Assembly (NCBI RefSeq): GCF_000003605.2
Contig: NW_003124901.1
Location: forward strand, 48,416-82,927
DNA length: 34,512 nt
Direction: 5' to 3'
From: Saccoglossus kowalevskii
Taxonomy: Eukaryota; Hemichordata; Enteropneusta; Harrimaniidae
Shown here: piece after piece, positions 9,401 to 21,400 of the stretch
How positions within the stretch are numbered: the stretch's first letter is position 1
How the letters are laid out: the number at the start of each line of letters is the position of its first letter
Translations under genes and position numbers: made by a program
The notes under the pieces: generated by a model
Told to the model about the DNA's origin: nothing
Databases searched by the model: none
What the model saw: only the letters and a program-made list of their open reading frames with translations

Positions 9401-12400
9401 GTCACACAGACCCGCCATAATAGTTATGACGCATTAGTTGATCGGCATGTGACCTTTGACCTGATGGGTCTAAAACGCCATTAACCAATCAGAATGCCGC
9501 ATGGTAATGCCGGTAGAACTCGTAGTTTTCCGAATGATCGTGATCATAAAAATTACATTGCGGAAGTTAAAGCAATGTCGTAGCACGATGTGTTGGTGTG
9601 GATTTCAGATGAAAACTGCATGATGGTTTTCGAAAGAGGTGATTAGCAATTTTTAAAAGGTAAAAGAAGTCTTGAAAGAAGAGTTTTTACATGATTCACG
9701 ATGATAACAGTTCTAATGTATTTTACCCAATCACACAATAAACACTTTGTTTTTTATCTTGAGTAGCATAAACTGATCATGAACTCAGCTTTGCCCATGT
9801 TACATCGGGGTGGAATTGATTTTGAAAGAATTTTAGCTTTCAATCTAAAGACTGCGTCTATTGTCTGCAAGTATTTACTTACAAAGAGATGCTAATTTTA
9901 CAAAATTGACTTGTATTGTTTAAAGCCGCTACCACATCGTGCGACTATGTCTATTGTTTACAAATTATTATCCATGACTGGCAGGATGCGTGTCGGTCGG
10001 TACGCAAGTATAATAACAATATGACAATAGTCCTGGTCGGAAGCGTTTCCGTGGTGGTAGCTTATTTTAAGTGCCGGTCGTGCCGACTCACGTGACGAGA
10101 TTCCCAATGAAAAAAGGACTGGCGGTCTTGCTAATCACCGTGGCGGCGTCTGACCGGTGTGGCGGCAAATCGAAGCACTGTGGCGGGACCGCCACACTGT
10201 TTACATCCTGGGGGAGAACACTGCATTATTGGGTTAAACAATGCAGTTTTGTCAACTGGTACCCCCCCCCCCCCCCCAGTTGACAAATCTGCGCTGGCAC
10301 AAGAGAGAAGCCATCTATTCTGCATGGAATGTTTTGAATTTGGTTGTCTGCAGGCCATCGTCAAAGCAACAATGTTCTTTTCAAGATTAATTCTCACCGA
10401 AACTTAGAAACATTACATACGGTAGAAGTATATATCTATCTATAGTTCCTGAAATTGTGTTTATTGCAAAACAATTCAACAGACAACTAGTTTTGCGCTA
10501 CTATTTTTTTGCAGAAGAGAGTTTTATGATTTTAGTGCGTTCAAAATGGTTTCAGTTGAAATTGCGAACACACACACACTCACACAGTGATTTCTCGAAA
10601 TGCATATAATTAGATAACATATCACTGGTAAAAGTTATTGAAAACATCTTGCGCAATAGATGTGGAGTGAAATTTCAACGAGCCTCTACATTCTCCATAA
10701 ATTTCCTACCTTGCTGTTATTATCACATTGAAAAAAAATCAAGAAAACCTTTGATTGCATTCAACAGTTTATTAAACTAAAAAAAAACACCAGTTTTTGA
10801 TTCTTTCAGCATGTAATGATGAATCAGTCAATTTAAAAGTTGATCGAAAAGCATTTTGTCACAGTTTTGCTGAATGTTAACTAACGCATCACAACCCTGA
10901 TGGCGAGTGTGTGCTTTCCTGGCTGCAACATTTCAAATTTGTTTTATTTTGCCCTTTCCAATAAACATTGCAACAATTTGTTTTTAGTCTGGAGCATTTG
11001 CATTTTAAACTTGTATTGAATTGTCTTGTATTCAACTATTTTTAATTTTTCATGGAATTTTTGTCTTATTTGAATTTTGATGTTTAATTTTGATTTTGTA
11101 ATTTGTTCAAATCTAGGATATCACCCAGACAAATTCAAGGGTACTACATTTATTAAATAAAAACAAATTTTTCAATAACAATAATCTTATTTTTTTCATA
11201 CCTGAAAAGTAAATACTATTTTGACTTGTATCCATGAGCTCATTAGTATTCATGAGTGACCATCACTCCAATCTGACTGAATATCACATGTACCATAAAC
11301 TTGCAAACAGTTGACTAGAAGTGTGGATATTGTTCATATTGTTATTTCTTTTTCTTTTACTAGTGTCCCCTGTGTATGGAAGCATTAGAAATGGATGATG
11401 TCAATTTTTTCCCTTGCACATGTGGATACCAGGTAATAACTGTTTACACTATAGCTTGCGATGTTTACATTTCTGTCATGCTACTCTCTTCAAAATATGA
11501 ATTTTTTTTTTGTAAATCAGCTTGGCTACTCATTTTAAGAGCAGGTAGTCCCAGTGTAATATTGGACAATCCATCAGGTTTAGTAGGTACTTACAGCCAT
11601 GCAGAGAAGTGTTACTAGAAACAAATCATTTGGCTCAATTTGTGTTGGACACCCATAATTTGGAGACAAAGGTCTGTTTATGTAATATTATGCATTATGT
11701 ATTAATGTGTACAGAACCTTATAGTGCTCTTAAGGCATTGATGATAAAAAATAGATTAATTAGCTGTATTCTATCTTAAAATATTAGTTTGATGTGTGCG
11801 CTGTTATACGAATATTGGTTGTCATGTGACCTTTGACTGACCTTAATGTTTACATTTATATTGTTTGTCAGGTGACTTGGATTCAACTTATAAACAGTTT
11901 ATAATTTAAATTGCTTCAATTCTATTGAACGTATATTTTTGCGAGTCAGTAAAAATCGGGAAATTCTGTATTACATGCAGTGAAAATTGGTCTGGGTGGG
12001 AGGGGTTGGGGGGTGGGCAGTGGAAGTGACATTGCACTACTGAAATCTCGAAAATTAAACTAGGAAAAGCTAAATGGTATACGGTACTCAAAACCCGCTC
12101 ACTTTGTTGTGCACATTTCATTTATAAAATTATTTAAATTCTATTTTAAAAAAAAAGGTTTATTTTGTTGTTGTTGCCATGTCATGTGTACCAGCATCTA
12201 TGAGATTTCCTACACCATAGTTTGTGTGGATGTCCACTTATTGCCTTTTTACGCAACTATAGTGCTTAACACTAAAGATTATAAATTGTTCTGGATATTC
12301 AGGACATCACCACTTGATGCGTAGCCTTCGCTATTACACATGTTGTTGTACATAACTGTGTCATAGTAGCCATTGGTTGTATAAACTTTCTCTTTAATTG

Positions 12401-15400
12401 CATATTTGCATAAATTCCAGAGTTACAGTTGATTGTATTCTTGAACTAGTTCGCTGTACTTTCACCTATTTCTAGTACACAATGTACTGTGTTCTCCCTA
12501 TTAAAGGAATAGCAATGCGTTTATAACAGAAATCAGTATTCAGGTACATTCAAAACTGGGCAAGAATAACTCTGCACTTTGGAGATCACTGATACAACCA
12601 AGAATATCATCAGAATGGGGTTACGGTGTTAGGATGATGAACTCCTCCACTAATGTGCATTATTTCAGTAATTCTAAGTATGTCATGTGACCTCATCTTT
12701 ATGTCCTGGCAGTGCACTGACACCACACTGCCTTGGAGTATTGTTGTATCAGTAGGACAGAAAGATCACTAATGTCTTGCTGGACAACACACAAATTTCA
12801 CGTCAACAGATGTAATTTTCGTGTAGTAATTAGAAAGATAAGGATGGTGCATTCATTCTACATGTACCGCAGTAGCTCTTACAATGCATGCAATGGTGCT
12901 GGCTTGTAGATAGGAAATCTTTTGGTTGAGCATATATTTCTGTCTTTTGAGTACTTTGCAATAATAGTTGACAGTTCTGAGTTATGAAAAAATGTAATAA
13001 TAATTATACATACCTAAATATTTGTTGGAACATGGAGCTAATTTCTTGTTAGCTCCATGTTGGAACCAATTGGCATATTTCGAACTGGAAATTTAATGTT
13101 TGTATTTTTGTTTATTTGTACGTGGCAATATAAAATTTATGTTGTCGTAATATATTGGTTCATTAAAAACTTGCATGAATGTGTGTCATCGGCGCCAAAA
13201 GGCAAGATGATAAAACGAAATAAAATCTACACAATAGAAGATTTTCGATCTGCAGTTAGCAGTTTCTAGCAAAAATAATAGCATTATGTATAAAAAAAAA
13301 TACATAAAATACATACTTAAAAGAATAATTTTCATTCGAATCGAATGTTTGTTGATGTCTGCTTCGTTGAAAACAGCTATGACTCGGAAACAGTTCGTTT
13401 TACTGCGTGTACACTGATACTATGTAACGATGCTTTTGATTGGACAAAGCCACGCATTGACGCGAAAAACAACCAATCAGAATATTTGATCCAATAAGAA
13501 CACAAGTAAATTTATTTTCTCCACTTATGACGCGAGTTAAAAGCATGGCTGTTTTACTGGGGTTTTTAAATCGTGATTTAAAGAAATTTCAAATTTAAAT
13601 AGTCGAAATATAAACATTTAAATCTTTAATCAAGCATTCGTCTGGACTTTTTGGTGATCAACTATGTCTGTGATGGTACGTCAGCTGCACTGGTCGTTTA
13701 CCGATTATGCAAGTGCATGGCTGCCTTTGTTCCGCTCGGCGGTGACAATGTTGCTGCTACAAGTCATGGCGTGAACTTGGTTTCAACCATAGACCTTATG
13801 TTTTAACGAATGGTTTTACCGATATCGATTTTATATATTTGACGTCACCCTGGCAGTAAAAATATGTGTACGGTAATCCTCTTTTCTATGCGTTACTGCC
13901 GTGCTAAGTAGGGTTTCAGGGTAGGGTTTCACCCACACTCGATTTCCACTGGGCCGCTTACGTCGCCAATCCGTTGAGTTGAGTTGCACGTCTATTGTTT
14001 TTTTTTTTTTTTTAATTGGTGACACTACCCAAGCTTTGATTATCCACCCTCTCAAACATTCTTTTGTCTTCCAACGCGTTCGTTGCGTCATGGACAAAAA
14101 CAATAGTGCCGGACGGCAGCCATATGTGCCGGTCGCTCATTCTGAGTGCCGGACGGCACCGTCCAGGGCCGTCCAGCGTGGGGACAACGCTGGCCATATT
14201 TAAGCCGTTTTGTAATGGTGTAACTATTACGTAATGCGGTGCTGATGCCTCCAAGAAGGTTTTTAATCCCTTCACATGTACATGTAGGCTGACGTAGTGT
14301 TTTCTATTGCTGGTTAGATCTTAGCTTCTTAGACTTTCAATAATGCAGTGAAAAAGATCGAAACAATGTGGCAATTCATTTAAAGCTTTCGCAAAATGAA
14401 TGTCTGGACTAGATGTCCTAGTAATAACTAAAAGACATATGTCCATTTCAATCCCTTGATTTTCATACTACAAATCTGGCTTTCACGCACCGGCCGATTC
14501 ACAGAATCGAAGTCCACCATTTGAAATTTACATGATGACGAGTTCTCACCATTACCGATACGTAGATAGATATGTGAATGGGACTGTCTGTTATTGCATT
14601 TGACATGAATATAATATTATTCCTGTATGACAGGGTCATCCAAAGTTCATAATGCCATGAATAAATTATTCATTTGTTACGTGCACATAATGTTTCTAGT
14701 CGACTAGGCAAAAATATTATGTCATGAAACTAAAATCCGACATCTTCAAATAATTTTTATTCAACTCTTGGGATTTAAGCCATGGTTGACGAGCAAATTC
14801 TGGACTTGTTTTGTTTTTTTCTGAAATTTTAGTGAGATTTTCTCTCTTTTAGAGGGATTTTGTAACTGGCAAAGTCATGCACCATACTCTAAGCAAGTAT
14901 GTGTTATTGGAATGTTTACATATATAAAGGGTATTTTGCATTGTGACTAAGTGTCTCTATATCCACAGTCACCACTGTGTGGTCCACGACAAACATTTTA
15001 AAACATATTCCTTACATCATTAGCACCATGCTTTACATAAACACACCTAGATTGACAGCCATTTTGAACACTCATTTTGACTGATTGAAACATGCTTTAT
15101 TATTGTTTTTAGGCAGAAATTATGCTGAAATCTCACCCAACTTGTAAATTAACATCACAATTGTATCCCTTATATAATCATGATCATGTACAACAAAAAT
15201 TACTGTACATCAGTCATTTTGATTGGTAAAAAGAGTGATTTTGTAGAGCAAAACTAATTGACATACCACGCTTAACATATTTTTTCCTATTCCATCAGTA
15301 TGTGAAATTACCCAAAAAATGAGTGAGATAAAAGTTCCATTTTTAGCTCCGCTGTCGAGCGGAGCTTATCATGTGAATGATTGTTCATCCGTCGTCTGTA

Positions 15401-18400
15401 GTACATGTATGTAGTTAACTTTTAACATTTTTGTCTTCTTTAAACCAAATGCTTTCATATTTGCAACATAGATTCTTGGGGGTAGTCCTCTATCAGATTT
15501 GTTCATTTCGTGATGATATCTTCAATTCTCTAATTTTGATGAATATTTTTGTCACTTTTCGTGAAAAGTGTTATTTTCGACTTCTTGTTAAAAACAACAA
15601 GTGTGATTGCTTTTATATTATACATATAGACACTGCAGATGGATTTCTCTCAAATTTGTTCATTTCATGATAATATCTTCAATTCTCTAATTTTAATGAA
15701 TATTTTTGTCATTTTGGTAAAAAGTGACATTTTTAGCTCCGCTGTCAACTTTATCGAGCGGAGCTTATCATATGAGTGATTGTCCGTCGTCGTCCGTGTC
15801 AATGTTTTACTTTTTCGACTTCTTCTTGAAAACTACAAGCCTGAATGCTTTGATACTTGGTGTATATGTACCTTGGGTAGACCTCTCTGAGGTTTGTTTA
15901 TTTCATCTTGATATCTTCAATTCTCTAATTTTGGTGAATATTTTTGTCATTTTTGGTAAAAAGTGATATTTTCGACTTCTTGTTAAAAACTGTAAGTCCG
16001 ATTGCTTTGATATTACATATATAGGTACTACATGTGGACCTCTCTCAGATTTATTCATTTGTGATGATATCTTCAATTCTCTAATTTTGGTGAATATTTT
16101 TGTCATTTTGGTAAAAAGTGATATTTTTGATTTCTTGTTAAAAACCGCAAGTCCAATTGCTTTGATATTACATATATAGGTACTACATGTAGACCTTTCT
16201 CAGATTTGTTCATTTTGTGATGATATCTTCAATTCTCTAATTTTGGTGAATATTTTTGTCATTTTTGGTAGAAAGTGATATTTTCGACTTGTTAAAAACT
16301 GCAAGTCCAATTGCTTTGATACTATACATATTGTTCATTTTCTAATGATGTCTTCAGTTCTTTAATTGAAATGTGCATTGCTAACAGCGGAGCTATCTCA
16401 GCCGATAGGCTGCTTGTTTACTTCTTGTTGATGGCTTTGATATTACACTTGCACATGTAGGTACTTCATGTGAATCGATCTCAGATTTGTTCATTTTGTT
16501 ATATTTTCAATTCTTTAAAATGAAATGTCCATAGCTAACATCGGAGCTATCTTAGCCGAGAGGCTGCTTGTTTATGTAGAAGACCATTTTTAGCTCCGCT
16601 GTCGACTTTGTCGAGCGGAGCTTATCATATGAGTGATTGTCCGTCGTCGTCGTCCGTGTCAATGTTTTACTTTTTCGACTTCTTCTTGAAAACTACAAGC
16701 CTGAATGCTTTGATACTTGGTGTATATGTACCTTGGGTAGACCTCTCTCAGATTTGTTCATTTCATGATGATATCTTCAATTCTCTAATTTTGGTGANNN
16801 NNNNNNNNNNNNNNNNNNNNNNNNNNNNNNNNNNNNNNNNNNNNNNNNNNNNNNNNNNNNNNNNNNNNNNNNNNNNNNNNNNNNNNNNNNNNNNNNNNNN
16901 NNNNNNNNNNNNNNNNNNNNNNNNNNNNNNNNNNNNNNNNNNNNNNNNNNNNNNNNNNNNNNNNNNNNNNNNNNNNNNNNNNNNNNNNNNNNNNNNNNNN
17001 NNNNNNNNNNNNNNNNNNNNNNNNAGATTTGTCGTTTTGTAATGATATCTTTAATTCTCTAATTTTGGTGAATATTTTTGTAATTTTTGGTAAAAAGTGA
17101 TATTTTCGATTTCTTGTTGAAAACCGCAAGTCCAATTGCTTTGATATTACATATATAGGTACTACATGTGGACCTCTCTCAGATTTGTTTATTTTGTAAT
17201 GATATCTTTAATTCTCTAATTTTGGTGAATATTTTTGTAATTTTTGGTGAAAAGTGATATTTTCGACTTCTTGTTGAAAACCGCAAGTCCAATTGCTTTG
17301 ATATTACATATATAGGTACTACATGTGGACCTTTCTCAGATTTGTTCATTTCATGATGATATCTTTAATTCTCTAATTTTGATGAATATTTTTGTAATTT
17401 TTGGTAAAAAGTGATATTTTCGACTTCTTGTAGAAAACCGCAAGTCCAATTGCTTTGATATATTATACATATAGGTACTACATGTGGACCTCTCTCAGAT
17501 TTGTTCATTTTCTAATGATATCTTCTGTTCTTTAATTGCCATGTGCATTGCTAACAGCGGAGCTATCTCAGCCGACAGGCTGCTTGTTTGTGAATTTCGT
17601 AGTAGTGGAAACCACAAAATTTGACAGTATACTGAGACGGTTAGCAATTGATTCCCTTACTTTTCTTTATGGTAATTTCAATAAAATAATGTATTTTGAA
17701 ATCTTAAGCATAGAACCATGATACAACGGACATGAAAAGTATATTTATGAGTGAAAACATTACAATGTGAATAAACATGATACAACAAGCAAATATTTCA
17801 TAAATACAAGTAACTTAAATTAAAGCTGACGTCAGCCCTACCAGGAAATGTGTTAATTATATGCACTGCGTTTCTGACACTGACTTCACAGTGAAAAAAT
17901 TAGTTCTGTAATCTGCTCTTTTAGTGGCACAATTGCTTTTGTAAACAACAGAGGTATATCTATCATTTTTTTATTGATATTATATTAGTTAATGTGCGCT
18001 TCTAAAGGAATAAATACAATATGGTATTCTTGTATACTATACTATATTGTATTTAAATTCACTGAGTTCTTTCTGTGTAAGCCATTTGTTCTTGAGTTCA
18101 AATGGAATGTTAGTTGAGTGAAAATAGTCATTTTGGATATGAATCCATTTAGTTTGGAATCATATAACTTTCTTTGGAAAGTTGAACTTACGGTAATAAG
18201 ATTCCCCAAATTGCAGACTTCCATCTTATAATTTGTAAAAGTTATTTATATAATAATATAGATATTGAAGAATTGTTTCTCTCCTATGGTTAGATACATT
18301 GTAAGTTCTGGGCCATGCCTTGAAGTTGAATAACTGTGTCTAATAACAATAAAGTTCAAAGTTTGATAAGGAAACAATGGCAAAATGTTTTGGGCCTAGA

Positions 18401-21400
18401 TAGTCAGCAATTCTGTTATGTCTACCAAGTACAGTAGTTAAAAATAGATATGTACTAAGAAGAGCTGATTTATCCAGTATTTACTAATGTATACATGTAT
18501 CTACGTAAATTTTACTACTTTGCATTTTAGCTTCTAGTTCTCTGGTACATGTGGTTATCTATTAAACAATCTACTGCATACATAATTAGGCTAAATATAA
18601 CATAATAAGTTGGTATTATATATACATGTATGGTATTATTTGTTTCATGAGCAGCTCACATGAACCAAAAATTATATTTAATGTTTAATGTCATTAAAAT
18701 ATGACACAGACATACCTCTTTCATTTGCATATTTAAGCATTTGCCTTCAAATAGAACAAATACAGTGTGCAATTATTTTTGAATTAAAAATATTGCCCCC
18801 CCCCCCCAATTTAGTGGGGGGGGGTAATCTATCTACTGGTAATTAGTGATGTTTATGTTTCAAATTGGGGAGATAGCAGAATTTGAAACTGGTTCTGATC
18901 CTACAAGATCTTTCTGCCAACACTCAAGAGTGGGTGTCCAATCGGTGCAGGAGGGGCTATTGGTTCTTTGCCTGGTTGCTAGTTCTCTGTGTATGTAAAC
19001 AAACCTTTGTGTTCCTATAATGACTGGTGGGTCACAACTGGAACTTTTTTGTTTTATGTCAGTCGTGTAGATAGTACTCTTCTCAAGATAAAATTAAAAT
19101 GGAAATTTTATCAAATATTGGTTGATTTGCATATGAATGAACAGAATTTCTTTGATGCATCCACTTAGAAATTCCTTCTTGTTGAAAGGCCATCGAATGA
19201 TACACTATATACGGTATATATGTGAGAGAGAATTGCTTGTTCTGTCTATTATAATATAATACATGTTATTGTTATAAATGCGTAGTCTCAATTGTAAATT
19301 GGCACAATTGTCTGATACTCATGACCTAACTGTGCCCCTGACTTTCTTTTGTCCCAGGAGAGAAACAGAGAATGAGTTGCATACCAATACCACTATCACT
19401 AATTAAGAATAAGAGTACATTCTATATCTCTGATCCAATTTACTATCTTGTCTCACAGTATATATACATGTAGCTATTCATGTGTATCATGGCAATGTTT
19501 CACCAGTGTTGCTTTGCTGACAACTTTGCTATGTGTTGAAATGCCCTACCTATTTTATAAAATGATTGATACTGTCACTTGGGGAATTTCCCAAGTGTTT
19601 TCGTATCCTTGTTACAGGCATTGTTGTATTTATTTATTTATTTATTGACTTTTTTTTTTCAAATTATATTTTTTTGTAACATTGTTTTATGGTTTGTTTT
19701 GAAAAGGACACACTGACTCAGTTAATCTGCCCAGTTTTTATAAACGTGAAACAGCGTTACAGAAATACTGTAAAATGTTTAATTATCCACTGGGTTTTAA
19801 TTTGGATATTTTACTTGAACACACGGAATTACATTAGGGACGACGTCAAAAGATCAATGTCGGATAAAAAACTTATTTGCTTTAGTTTGGGGTGGGGGGT
19901 TTTGACCTCAAAAAGTTTCCATCCTAAAAAAACGATTTTATTTTTTAATGAAGTAAAAAAAACCTTGGAGTATTTATAGTTCGTTTTTCTCTATCCAATC
20001 ATAGACAAAAATAACAGAAAATGAAAAAAAAAAACATCCAAGACGAGAAAATTTTTTGGTCAGAGTGTAAATATGTGCATCAAATGAGGTCAATTTCAGG
20101 GCATGGACCTAGAGCATGCGCAGAACCCTGAAAAGTAGTTTGCGCATGTGTATATTCCGCTTCATTATTACAACCAACTGCTATGCCATACTGCTGTCCG
20201 ATTATCAATTTGTATTTAGTGAATGTAGTCTGACGCCATGATCAATATTTATCAATTAAGTTTCAGTGGGGAGTGAGGGGGTTTGGGGAAAAAAATAAAA
20301 GAATTAAGTTTTTTTATCCAACATCGATCTTTTGACGTCGTCCCTTAGAGCTTCTTTTACTATTAAATTCATGAATTTAAAACCCAGTGGGTATAATCGA
20401 AATAGTAAAAAAAATTTGATGATTACGTTGAATTGAAGGCATCATTTCACTTCCTGTTTCCATAAAAAGCAAGAACGACAGAGTATACATGTACCATTAA
20501 TGTTATTCTTTGTTTTTTTGTTTAGATTTGTCGTTTCTGTTGGCATCGTATCCGTACTGATGAGAATGGTTTGTGTCCTGCATGTAGAAAACCATATCCT
20601 GAACACCCAGCAGATTTCAAACCTTTATCAGAGGAGGAGTAAGTGCTAGCTTTGTTTTTTTGTTTACATTTTGATTCCACTGCACACCCCAATCAGTGAA
20701 ATAACCTACCTGTATTCCAGTAATGTCCATTGAAGCTTAAACCAATGTTTAATGACTGGGCCTTAACTGCTTGTCTGTGCTTCAGTCTGCCATCTGAAAC
20801 TGAAAAAGAGATGATACATTAATTTTACTTCACACAATGGTGAAATGAACTACATATATTGGTATGATAGAGGATTGACCACTAAGTAATCATTACGGTA
20901 TATATTTTGAGGCATTTGCAGTACCTACTTACAATCAATCACATGTCATTATTACAAAATTTTGACATTTCGTCAACCATTCTTGGCATGCCTATGCAGA
21001 TATTATTCTGACTACCTCATGCTTGATGGGTTATTGTTACACGCCAGAATTTTTGTGATTTGATGTAAAATCATGGCCGACTAGTGGCCATGATGTTTTT
21101 TTTCAAGTATCTTTAATCATTTCTCGGACATGCGCTGACTGATATAGTTTAAAGCTACTACAATACGTATGCATGTTGATTTGTTTTTTATTTGATGACC
21201 TTTGACTCACTAGTAGCCATTTTAGTTGAATAAAACACCTTTCAACGCATCATCAGCAGTTTCCAGGCATGACTTGAATGATTTTATTGAAACTTAGTAT
21301 GACCATCTGGTGGCCATTTTAAAAACAACGTTTGAAAATCTCATTAATCATTTTTCTTAGCATTTGGTCAATGTTATTAAAACTTGGTATGAACAATCAT

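Noticed and set aside
10131-10407. Open frames with poly-Gly or poly-Pro on both strands
   Set aside because: They are produced by the C16 tract and hairpin; no conserved features.
13831-14275. Overlapping open frames on both strands
   Set aside because: Composition comes from a poly-T run and GC-rich direct motifs; no domain or splice support.
15431-16106. Open frames in the family-1 array
   Set aside because: They recur only because the repeat unit recurs; the same frame appears at 16608 and 34060 with the element head.
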